A stretch of 12,897 nt of DNA from Anaerolineae bacterium (GTDB lineage: Bacteria > Chloroflexota > Anaerolineae > JAADDB01): assembly GCA_015489285.1 (NCBI GenBank), contig WGAA01000173.1:1-12897 (forward strand). The letters run 5' to 3'. Of the stretch, positions 6,512-12,801 are shown piece by piece. Position numbers and translations under genes: made by a program. Every line of letters begins with the position of its first letter. Position 1 is the first letter of the stretch. The notes beneath the pieces are model-generated. The model searched no databases. It was not told the origin of the DNA and worked only from the letters and a program-made list of their open reading frames with translations.

Positions 6512-7690
6512 TTGCGTGTGCTGGCCATCGCGCCCACGTCGTTCTTTGCCGATTACGGATGCCATGTGCGCATCTGGGGGCACTTGAGCGCGCTCATCCG
6601 ACGGGGGTATGAGGTCCGCCTGGTCACGTATCCCTCCGGGCGGGACCGCGCGCCCGTCCCCACGGTGCGTCCTCCCCTGTTGCGGCGGTGGCCCGTCCAG
6701 GTCGGCTCGTCGTGGAAGAAGATCGCGCTGGACGCGGTGTTGGGGCCGATGGTCTGGTGGGAGGCGGCCCGCTTCCGTCCCCATATCGTCCACGCGTTTC
6801 TCCACGAGGGGGTGGCCCTGGCCTTGCCCCTGCGCGCGGCGGGGATCCCCCTGGTCTTCGACTATCAGGGAAGTCTTACCGCGGAGATGACGACCCACGG
6901 GTTCCTCTCCCCCGCGTCCCCGCTGCGCCTGTTCTGGCGGGGGTTGGAGCGGTTTTTGGACCGTCGGGCCGATGTGATCCTCACCTCCACCGCGCACGCG
7001 CGGGATGCGCTCCGCGCGCGGGGGGATCTTCCCCCCCATCGGGTGCTCCTCCTCCCCGATTCGGTGGACCCGACGGTGTTCCGCCCGCCCCGCCCCGAGG
7101 ATGCGGACCGGGCGCGCGCGCTGCGCGAGCGCTGGCGTCTCCCCCCGGACCGTCCTATCGTCGCTTATCTGGGCCTGCTGGCCCCTTATCAGGGGGTGGA
7201 TACGTTGTTGCAGGCCTTCCGCTTGCTCCTGGAGGAGGCCCCTTCGCCCCGGCCGTTTTTGCTGCTCATGGGGTATCCCTTTCTCGAGCGTTATCGAGGG
7301 GTGGTGGAGGCCTTGGGGCTGACGGAGGATGTGCGGCTGACCGGTCCGATCCCGTACGATGAGGCACCCCATTATCTGCGTCTGGCCCGGGTGGCCGTCG
7401 CGCCCAAACGCCCCCTGTCCGAGGGGGCGGGGAAGTTGTTGCCGTATATGGCGACGGGGTTACCCGTGGTGGCGACGGATACGCCCGCCCACCGCGCGTA
7501 TCTGGGCGAGGAGGGGTATTACGCGCGCGCGGACGATCCCCGGGATCTGGCCCGGGCGCTACGGCAGGCGTTGAGCGATCCGCACGCGGCCGCGCGAGGC
7601 CGGGCGTTGCGCCAACGGGTGGTGTCCCGCTACACGTGGGAGCACGCGGGGGAGCGGATCGAGGCGGTGTATCGAATGCTTCACCCGTGA
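6512..7690 (+). CDS. GT4-family glycosyltransferase, second copy
   Basis: A 392-residue GT-B glycosyltransferase, different from the one at 2062-3165. It opens with MRVLAIAPTSFFADYGCH, a start typical of bacterial GT4 enzymes, then has FDYQGSLTAEM (117-126), and a donor domain from about 216 (IVAYLGLLAPYQGVDTLL). The motif region reads PLSEGAGKLLPYMATGLPVV (301-320). Glu304 is kept, but the position of the second Glu of E-x7-E is Pro311. Relatives of this subtype often lack that Glu too, so activity is not excluded. TTG 6512 is preferred because AGGAG (6499-6503) lies 8 bases before it; GTG 6503, overlapping the previous stop, is in frame but too close to the ribosome site. The stop codon lies inside a strong hairpin. 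Sugar and acceptor unknown. Confidence 0.9.
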   Translation: MRVLAIAPTSFFADYGCHVRIWGHLSALIRRGYEVRLVTYPSGRDRAPVPTVRPPLLRRWPVQVGSSWKKIALDAVLGPMVWWEAARFRPHIVHAFLHEGVALALPLRAAGIPLVFDYQGSLTAEMTTHGFLSPASPLRLFWRGLERFLDRRADVILTSTAHARDALRARGDLPPHRVLLLPDSVDPTVFRPPRPEDADRARALRERWRLPPDRPIVAYLGLLAPYQGVDTLLQAFRLLLEEAPSPRPFLLLMGYPFLERYRGVVEALGLTEDVRLTGPIPYDEAPHYLRLARVAVAPKRPLSEGAGKLLPYMATGLPVVATDTPAHRAYLGEEGYYARADDPRDLARALRQALSDPHAAARGRALRQRVVSRYTWEHAGERIEAVYRMLHP

Positions 7691-7719
7691 GGCCCGACGG
7701 GGATGTCGGACCTCACGGG
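7684..7719. terminator. probable bidirectional hairpin terminator between convergent genes
   Basis: The 15-base arms 7684-7698 and 7705-7719 are inverted repeats with one mismatch and a 6-base loop. In the leftward transcript the mismatch becomes a G-U pair, so the stem is complete there. The hairpin contains the TGA of the rightward glycosyltransferase (7688-7690) and starts 9 bases past the stop of the leftward FBP aldolase/phosphatase. No clear T-run follows on either strand, so it is not a classic intrinsic terminator, but its position suggests that it ends or protects both transcripts. Confidence 0.6.
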
Positions 7720-7727
7720 GACGATGG

Positions 7728-8834
7728 CTATTCTTCCAGGGGCTCCCACCGGTCCTGGACCCGCTTCATGACGTCGGGCATGGTGGTGTATTCCATTTCC
7801 TCCAGGGGGAGGCGGTGGGGTTCGAAGGGCCCGTGACGCCGCAGGTAGTCGGCCACGATGTTCGCCTGACGTCGGGCTTCGTCGAACGCGGGATCCGCGA
7901 AGAGGTCCGCAGGCCCGATGAGTTTGCCCCCCGCGAGCTGGAATCCCAACGCCACGACCCGAGGCGGACCGTCGAAGCGGGTCGGTCGGGCGTCCGCGAC
8001 GGAGACGGGCATGAGGGGGCCGAAGTGGGAGCCGCGCATCCAGCCCTCCACGATGTGGGGGAAGGCGAAGGGTTCCAGGGCTTCTCCCACCGCGGGGAAT
8101 TGGCTTTGTGCCCGCACGATGAGGACCGGGTCGTCCTTCCCCACGTAGTGTCCGGCGATGAGGGAGAGTTTCTCCGTGGAGGAGACGGCCGCGATCTCCC
8201 CGGTCGTGCGGCTGAAGACCCGTTTCACCGCGAAGCGTTCCGGCGCTCCGATGAACATGAGCAGGTCGTATATCTCCTCCGGCGCGTCGAAGTAGATGCG
8301 CTTGTGTTCGATGACGTCGTGGACTTCGAAGCGGAAGCCCTGGTGGAGTTTGGGGGAGATGACGAGCCCGGCCGTATTGAAGGGGTCGGCGAACATGCGG
8401 TAGAGGGGGAGATTCCAGGCGCCGGCCGACGTCTTGTCCGCCATGAAGATGATGACGGGTTCCGAGGCCCGCTCCACGAACGCCATCTCCGCGACGCCGG
8501 GCCCCATGCCCTTGACGTTCCCCGAGAAGGCGTCCGAGAGGAGATCCTGGCCCGCGCCGTAGAGCTTCAGTTCCTGGGCGACCTGGGTGGCCGCTTCGAA
8601 GGTGCGCCACGCCAGGCCGTGGATGTCCGCGTTGTCCTCGCCCTGGGTGTGGGTCATGATGAGTTGCAGGTCGTCCCCCACCGCGGTCACGTGGAAGTCG
8701 ATGAGGAGTCCCTCGTCACGGGCCGCGGTGAGGACGTCGCGGGCTTTTTCCAGAAGTGCGGGGTGAATCTGGGAGTGGCCGACGAGGCCACCGATGTCCG
8801 CTTTGATGACGCTGAGCGTGATTTCACCGGTCAT
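7728..8834 (-). CDS. fbp: bifunctional fructose-1,6-bisphosphate aldolase/phosphatase (type V FBPase)
   Basis: Condenses glyceraldehyde-3-phosphate and dihydroxyacetone phosphate to fructose-1,6-bisphosphate and then removes the 1-phosphate, giving fructose-6-phosphate: an anabolic, one-way gluconeogenic enzyme known from archaea and deep-branching, mostly thermophilic bacteria. The 368-residue length fits. Conserved parts are TLSVIKADIGGLVGHSQIHP (6-25, metal ligands near Asp13 and His20), Asp54-Asp55 in VGDDLQLIMTH, THTQGEDN, and YVGKDDPVLI. In the last, Lys233 matches the Schiff-base lysine and Tyr230 its partner Tyr; numbering is one higher than in the crenarchaeal enzymes. EGWMRGSHFGPLMPV is also present. 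ATG 8834 is chosen because GGAGGT (8841-8846) lies 6 bases upstream; the longer frame adds only 9 residues covering that site. It is last in the leftward run, 79 bases after the NAPRT gene. Confidence 0.96.
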   Translation of the reverse strand: MTGEITLSVIKADIGGLVGHSQIHPALLEKARDVLTAARDEGLLIDFHVTAVGDDLQLIMTHTQGEDNADIHGLAWRTFEAATQVAQELKLYGAGQDLLSDAFSGNVKGMGPGVAEMAFVERASEPVIIFMADKTSAGAWNLPLYRMFADPFNTAGLVISPKLHQGFRFEVHDVIEHKRIYFDAPEEIYDLLMFIGAPERFAVKRVFSRTTGEIAAVSSTEKLSLIAGHYVGKDDPVLIVRAQSQFPAVGEALEPFAFPHIVEGWMRGSHFGPLMPVSVADARPTRFDGPPRVVALGFQLAGGKLIGPADLFADPAFDEARRQANIVADYLRRHGPFEPHRLPLEEMEYTTMPDVMKRVQDRWEPLEE

Positions 8835-8913
8835 GGTGACACCTCCTTTGCGCCGTTGCAAAAGGATGTTTTACTCCGGTGCCCTGTGAGCACCTGTCCC
8901 CCGTGTGTGGTTG

Positions 8914-10299
8914 TTACCCGATGCCTTCGATCTCCCGGGTACGTTGGATCATGCGTTGACGCAGGTCGTGTAGGGCCGGGCTGATGCGCACGTCATAGTG
9001 GATGTCCTCGGGTACGTGGATGAGCCGTAAGGGGTCGGGGAGGGCGGCCAGTTGTTGGGCCGCGCGCTCCCGGATGTGGGAGAGGGAGGGGAGGTCTGTG
9101 ACGAGTTCGCCGTCACGGATGATCTCTTGCAGGAGGGGAACGCCTCCCGGAGGCGCGGGTTCATCCGCGAGGGTGATGAGGTCGTGGTGCATGCGGCCGT
9201 TCTCGTAGAAGCGGTAGACTTGTTTGCGGCCGGGGAGGGTCACTTTGCCCGTGCTGAGTTTCATCTTCAGGCCGGCTTCGTCTTCCACGAGTTTGTACAC
9301 CCCACCCACGTAGGGAGCATCCACGGATGTGCCCATTCGTGTGCCTACGCCGAACGCGTCGACGGCCGCGCCCGCGTTGAGCAGCTCTTCGATGCGGTAT
9401 TCGTCCAGGTCGCCGCTGAGGAAGATGCGCACGTTGGGGAAGCCGGCTTCGTCCAACATGCGCCGCACCTGGCGGCTGAGGGTGACCAGGTCCCCGCTGT
9501 CGATGCGGACCCCGCGCAGTTCGTGGCCCCGGGCCCGAAGTTCTTTGGCGACGATGATGGCATGGCGGGCCCCCTGGAGGGTGTCGTAGGTGTCGATGAG
9601 GAGGACCGCGTTGTCGGGGTAGTCGGCCGCGTAGGCCCGGAACGCGTCCAGTTCCGTGGGGAAGGACATGACGTAGGAGTGGGCCATGGTGCCGGTGATG
9701 GGGATGCCGAAGAGGTGACCGGCGACGACGTTGGATGTGGCCACGCACCCGGCGATGTAGGAGGCCCGAGCAACTTTGATGGCCGCGTCGGTGCCGTGGT
9801 CGCGGCGCGGGGAGAAGTCGGCAACGCCCCGCCCCTGAGCGGCAATGACGACACGCGCGGCTTTAGTGGCAAAGGTGACGTAGGCGTTGACGGTGTTCAG
9901 GAGGAAGGTTTCCAGGATTTGGGCCTGGATGCGGGGCGCGGTGACGCGAAGCACCGGTTCGCCGGGGAAGAAGACGGTGCCTTCGGGCATGGCCCACACG
10001 TGTCCCCGGAAACGGAAGTGCCGCAGGTAGTCGAGGAAGGCGTCGCTGAAGATGCCCTGCTCGCGCAGGTAGTTCAGGCTTTCCTCGGGGAAGCGCATGT
10101 GCAGCAGGTAGTAGACGACGGGTTCCAGGCCCGCGTTGAGGAGGAAGGCTCTGTTGGGCGGCAGGTGACGGACGAAGAGGTCGAAGGTGGCCCATTGGTT
10201 CATCCCGTGGCGCAGGTAGGAATCGGCCATGGTGAGTTCGTACATGTCGGTGAACAGACCCATCGTGTCCGGCGTGAGCCATCCGAATCGGGGTTCCAT
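8914..10299 (-). CDS. pncB: nicotinate phosphoribosyltransferase
   Basis: Joins nicotinate to PRPP, helped by ATP, to give nicotinate mononucleotide in the Preiss-Handler NAD salvage route in the cytoplasm. The 461 residues carry the family landmarks: LFTDMYELTMADSYL at the N-terminus (15-29), which binds substrate, GTMAHSYVMSF with His207 as the expected phosphorylated histidine, LLIDTYDTLQGA, GVRIDSGDL and the FLSGDLDEYRIEEL region, with GVGTRMGTS for phosphate binding. It is a complete gene; ATG follows GGAGGT by 5 bases. It begins 16 bases after the stop of the SPFH gene, so those two are probably cotranscribed, with FBP aldolase/phosphatase 79 bases downstream. The nearby genes offer no further NAD-metabolism partner in this window. 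Confidence 0.95.
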   Translation of the reverse strand: MEPRFGWLTPDTMGLFTDMYELTMADSYLRHGMNQWATFDLFVRHLPPNRAFLLNAGLEPVVYYLLHMRFPEESLNYLREQGIFSDAFLDYLRHFRFRGHVWAMPEGTVFFPGEPVLRVTAPRIQAQILETFLLNTVNAYVTFATKAARVVIAAQGRGVADFSPRRDHGTDAAIKVARASYIAGCVATSNVVAGHLFGIPITGTMAHSYVMSFPTELDAFRAYAADYPDNAVLLIDTYDTLQGARHAIIVAKELRARGHELRGVRIDSGDLVTLSRQVRRMLDEAGFPNVRIFLSGDLDEYRIEELLNAGAAVDAFGVGTRMGTSVDAPYVGGVYKLVEDEAGLKMKLSTGKVTLPGRKQVYRFYENGRMHHDLITLADEPAPPGGVPLLQEIIRDGELVTDLPSLSHIRERAAQQLAALPDPLRLIHVPEDIHYDVRISPALHDLRQRMIQRTREIEGIG

Positions 10300-10315
10300 G
10301 GGCCACCTCCGTGGT

Positions 10316-11356
10316 TTAGTTTCCTTTACCTTCCAGCTCTTCCAGCCGTTTTTGCCACTTTTCTACCAGCCGATTGTACACGGCTTCACTGATCTGTCCA
10401 GTTGCCAGCTGTATGTCTAAGCTGTCCAGGAGTTCCCGGATTTCCTCGGGGGTCTTGGGGGCCCGAGGAGCGGCAGGTTGGGATGAGGGCTGCTGTTGGG
10501 CCGCGCCGAGGGCTCCGGCGATCATTTGGGCCATGCCGGCTCCCATGCCCATGCCCGCGCCCAGGCCCACGCCTGCGCCCGTCATGCCGCCTCCTCCTTC
10601 GGTCCCGGCCGCGATTTCCATGGCCCGGGCGGCTTTCCATTGCAGGTATTTGGTCATGTCGCCGATGGCTCCCATGGCCGCCCGCTCGCTGATGGCCTTT
10701 TCCGTCTCCTCGTCGGGGGTGATGGCGACGAGGCGGACTTCTTTGAGGCGGATGCCCCGGCGCTTGAAGTCCTCTTCGGCACGGGCGCGCACGGCCGCGG
10801 CGATTTCGTCGTACAGGCCGGGCAGGTCGAAGAGGCCGACCTTCGTCTCCCCCAGGATGTCCATCAGGCGGCTGACGAGGGTGTGGCGCAGGTAGTCCTC
10901 AATCTGCCGGCTCTCGTAGAGTCCCTGTTGCCCGACGATGTTCTCCACGAAGAGGCGAGGGTCTTCGATCTGCATGGCGTAGAGTCCCCGAGCGCGCAGA
11001 CGCACGTACCCCAGGTCGGGATCACGGAAGGGGATGGGTTGGTCCGTGCCGAATTTGCGGTCGGGGAATTCCCGCAGGTTGACGAAGTAGACTTCTGCGG
11101 TGAAGGGGGAACGGCCGTCGAAGAGGGATCCCAGGAGGTTGACGAGGAGGGGGATGTTGGCCGTGGTGATGGTGTGGCGTCCTGGGCCGAAGACGTCCAA
11201 GGCCTTGCCGTCGCGGAAGAAGACGGCGGCCTGGGATTCCCGCACGATGACCTGGGAGCCGATGCGGAAGTCACCGGCCCCGTGGGGCGGGAATCGAAGG
11301 ACCAGGTCGTTGGGCCCCATATCGGGGGCTTCGATAACGTCGAATACTCTTGGCAT
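10316..11356 (-). CDS. SPFH/band-7 protein of the YdjI (COG4260) type with C-terminal SHOCT-like helix pair
   Basis: A 346-residue protein without a transmembrane helix. The SPFH domain covers about 15-215, with the strongly YdjI-like stretch SQVIVRESQAAVFFRDGKAL (34-53), DVFGPGRHTITTANIPLL and EVYFVNLREF. A helical stalk follows (to about 250), then a Gly/Met/Ala-rich flexible segment (251-287), a Pro/Gln linker, and a C-terminal amphipathic helix pair (302-342, PEEIRELLDSLDIQLATGQISEAVYNRL) resembling SHOCT-like oligomerisation domains. Family members of this COG usually end in a zinc ribbon, which is absent here. B. subtilis YdjI works with PspA at stressed membranes; a similar scaffold role here is inferred. 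ATG is preceded by AAAGGAG 7 bases upstream. The 268 bases upstream are mainly repeats. Confidence 0.88.
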   Translation of the reverse strand: MPRVFDVIEAPDMGPNDLVLRFPPHGAGDFRIGSQVIVRESQAAVFFRDGKALDVFGPGRHTITTANIPLLVNLLGSLFDGRSPFTAEVYFVNLREFPDRKFGTDQPIPFRDPDLGYVRLRARGLYAMQIEDPRLFVENIVGQQGLYESRQIEDYLRHTLVSRLMDILGETKVGLFDLPGLYDEIAAAVRARAEEDFKRRGIRLKEVRLVAITPDEETEKAISERAAMGAIGDMTKYLQWKAARAMEIAAGTEGGGGMTGAGVGLGAGMGMGAGMAQMIAGALGAAQQQPSSQPAAPRAPKTPEEIRELLDSLDIQLATGQISEAVYNRLVEKWQKRLEELEGKGN

Positions 11357-11387
11357 GGTAGGACTCCTTTCTTTTGGGTTGGGTAGA

Positions 11388-11488
11388 TCGGCGCTGTAGG
11401 GGCAACTTTGTCGTCAATCGGTACTATGGGATGCGTAATGCGTAATTCGTAATGCGTAACGTCATTCGTCAGGCGTCATGCGTCAGGC
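11388..11488. repeat. compound degenerate repeat, copy A: block plus 7-mer array
   Basis: The block TCGGCGCTGTAGGGGCAACT onward (11388-11420) is followed, after a 14-base joint, by 7-base units in register: GTAATGC, GTAATTC, GTAATGC, a 5-base GTAAC, then GTCATTC, GTCAGGC, GTCATGC, GTCAGGC (11435-11488). Consensus is roughly GT(A/C)A(T/G)(G/T)C. It lies in the gap upstream of the SPFH gene. Function unknown. Confidence 0.75.
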
Positions 11489-11501
11489 AGCGGTGAGGAC
11501 G

Positions 11502-11561
11502 TCGGCGCTGCAGGCGCATCTTGGTCCGGCGACGTAATCCGTGATGCGTGATGCGTAACTT
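11502..11561. repeat. compound degenerate repeat, copy B: block plus 7-mer array
   Basis: The block TCGGCGCTGCAGGCGCATCT onward (11502-11533) closely matches copy A and is again followed by 7-mers: GTAATCC, GTGATGC, GTGATGC, GTAACTT (11534-11561). The same order of block then array in two places shows a duplicated composite unit rather than chance. Confidence 0.7.
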
Positions 11562-11572
11562 AAAGACAAGCT

Positions 11573-11645
11573 TGGCTCTATGGCGATAACCTTGTGTCCG
11601 CGCCGGCCCTTTAATCGTTAATCGTCAATCGTTACTCGTTACTTT
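11573..11645. repeat. compound degenerate repeat, copy C: diverged block plus 7-mer array entering a gene
   Basis: A more diverged block (about 11573-11600, TGGCTCTATGGCGATAACCT onward) agrees with copy A at about two thirds of positions. It is followed by the 7-mers TTAATCG, TTAATCG, TCAATCG, TTACTCG, TTACTTT (11611-11645). The last three units fall within the 3' end of the leftward gene at 11625-12134 and encode its last residues and stop codon. Confidence 0.6.
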
Positions 11646-12134
11646 CCTCACCAACCTATCTCGTTGGTTGTAGGTGTTTAGCAGGTCGGTGATGGCGTCG
11701 TAGAGGGCACGGAGGGCCGGGCCGAAGGTGTCCGGGGATTGGGATGCCGTTTCCCGGGCCCGTTGGACGAGTTCGTTCAGCCGGGGCAATTGGGAGAGGA
11801 TCTCCCGGTCGAAGCGGATGAGTTCGTCCAGTTCCCCCTCCTTGACCTGTTCCAGGTCGAAGAGGGGCCGATAGCCGTAGGCCGCGCTCCGTACTTTGTC
11901 GATCAGGAGGGTAAGACGGCTGTTGATGCCTTCCAGTTCGTTCATCCAGCGGAGTCCCCCGGTGCGGAGGGCGGTCCGTTGGATGTCGCTGACCGCGTTG
12001 CGCACGTGTTCCAGCTCTTCCATGAGCTGTTGGCGGATGCGTTTGTCCACCTCTCGTCGTGTTTCCTTTGCCCGGTAACCCGCGATGCCGGGCAGTTGGG
12101 AGAGGAATCGTTCTATTCCCCGATCGTTCACCAT
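11625..12134 (-). CDS. helical protein of unknown function in the SPFH/zinc-ribbon cluster
   Basis: Not recognised. The 169 residues are almost wholly predicted helix, highly charged (many Arg/Glu), with no signal peptide or membrane segment. Heptad-like stretches occur at 23-60 (AKETRREVDKRIRQQLMEEL) and 101-131, which could form a helical bundle or coiled coil and so resemble, in style only, membrane-stress partner proteins such as PspA-type helices. The C-terminal VTSND and the stop are encoded by a 7-mer repeat array, so the original end may have been different. Starts at ATG 12134 or the next codon GTG 12131: AAAGGAGG ends only 2 bases before the ATG but 5 before the GTG. It follows the zinc-ribbon gene by 21 bases and is probably cotranscribed with it. 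A soluble adaptor is one possibility. Confidence 0.7.
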   Translation of the reverse strand: MVNDRGIERFLSQLPGIAGYRAKETRREVDKRIRQQLMEELEHVRNAVSDIQRTALRTGGLRWMNELEGINSRLTLLIDKVRSAAYGYRPLFDLEQVKEGELDELIRFDREILSQLPRLNELVQRARETASQSPDTFGPALRALYDAITDLLNTYNQRDRLVRKVTSND

Positions 12135-12155
12135 GTCCTCCTTTCCTTGGGTTGA

Positions 12156-12722
12156 CTATTCCGAGGCGCTCGTCGCGGCCGCCGTGGTCGTGCCGTCCCG
12201 GTGGACGAAGATCTCCGCGCCACACCAGGGACATTTGACGATGCCTTTGCCCGCGATTTCCAGTTTGCCTCCACAGTTGGGACAGCGTCCGGTTTGCAGG
12301 AGGGTGCGGGCTTCCTCCGAGTAGAGGATACCGTCCTCCCAGTTGACCGCGCCGCTGAAGAGGTTCTTGCCCACCAGGCTGCGCACTAGGGCCTCGACTT
12401 CGTCTCGGGAGATGTTGAGCTCGATGGCCGCTTCGGAGAAGGAGATCTTCCCCTGGGTCAGGACCATGTTCAGCAGGTCCCGTTCCAATTGGGCCCGAGC
12501 GTACTCGGCCCGCTCCGCCTCCCCCCTGCGGACGAGGTAGATCCCCGCGGTCACCAGGGGGGCTACGAGGACGATGAAGACGATGATGACGCCCAGGATG
12601 GCCCCGGTGATGGTCGTTTCCCCTGTGTGGACTTGAAGTCCCAGAAAGATGAGGGTCAGGACGAAGGCGATGATGCCGATGAGCGTCAGGAGAATGCCGA
12701 TGATTTTACCCCCACCTACCAT
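12156..12722 (-). CDS. two-TM membrane protein with winged-helix-like domain and C-terminal zinc ribbon
   Basis: A 188-residue protein. Two hydrophobic helices (about 7-30 and 38-64) are joined by a short loop with HTGETT. They are followed by basic RRGEAERAEYARAQLERD and a helical domain (80-133) resembling a winged helix (DLLNMVLTQGKISFSEAAIE, NISRDEVEALVRSLVGKNLF, then a hairpin GILYS). A four-cysteine zinc ribbon closes it: CPNC at 147-150 and CPWC at 164-167. The charge pattern suggests the soluble part faces the cytoplasm. It could sense or bind a partner, protein or nucleic acid, at the membrane; its neighbours, a helical protein and an SPFH protein, suggest a membrane-stress scaffold (inference). 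ATG follows GGAGG (12730-12734) by 7 bases. First gene of the leftward run in this window. Confidence 0.82.
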   Translation of the reverse strand: MVGGGKIIGILLTLIGIIAFVLTLIFLGLQVHTGETTITGAILGVIIVFIVLVAPLVTAGIYLVRRGEAERAEYARAQLERDLLNMVLTQGKISFSEAAIELNISRDEVEALVRSLVGKNLFSGAVNWEDGILYSEEARTLLQTGRCPNCGGKLEIAGKGIVKCPWCGAEIFVHRDGTTTAAATSASE

Positions 12723-12764
12723 GTTTTTTCCTCCTCGTATTTGAGAGAACCCGCCCGGAGCGGT

Positions 12765-12801
12765 CCAGACTTCCGAAATCGCGCAGACTTCGGAAGTCTG
12801 G
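12765..12801. repeat. perfect 13-bp inverted repeat in the leader of the leftward run
   Basis: CCAGACTTCCGAA (12765-12777) and TTCGGAAGTCTGG (12789-12801) pair perfectly around an 11-base loop. The loop side also repeats CAGACTTC, so two alternative foldings exist. It lies 43 bases upstream of the zinc-ribbon gene start, between that gene and a weak -10-like GATAAT (minus strand, 12842-12837). It could be an mRNA leader hairpin, a terminator for a gene further right, or a REP-type intergenic palindrome. No T-run follows it. Confidence 0.6.

Noticed and set aside
8878..8894. Small hairpin GGTGC/GCACC between the NAPRT and FBP aldolase/phosphatase genes
   Set aside because: Only 5 base pairs with a 7-base loop and no adjacent T-run; too weak to call a terminator or leader element.
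7815..8984. Long open frame on the plus strand across the FBP aldolase/phosphatase gene
   Set aside because: Antisense shadow of a gene with full family motifs; no recognisable domains and no ribosome site.
9052..10392. Long open frame on the plus strand across the NAPRT gene (446 codons)
   Set aside because: It is antisense to a clearly conserved NAPRT; its Val/Gly/Asp/Glu-rich translation is typical of a GC-rich shadow frame.
11431..11561. CRISPR-like array
   Set aside because: The repeated units are 7 bases long and contiguous, without unique spacers of constant length, and no cas genes are present.
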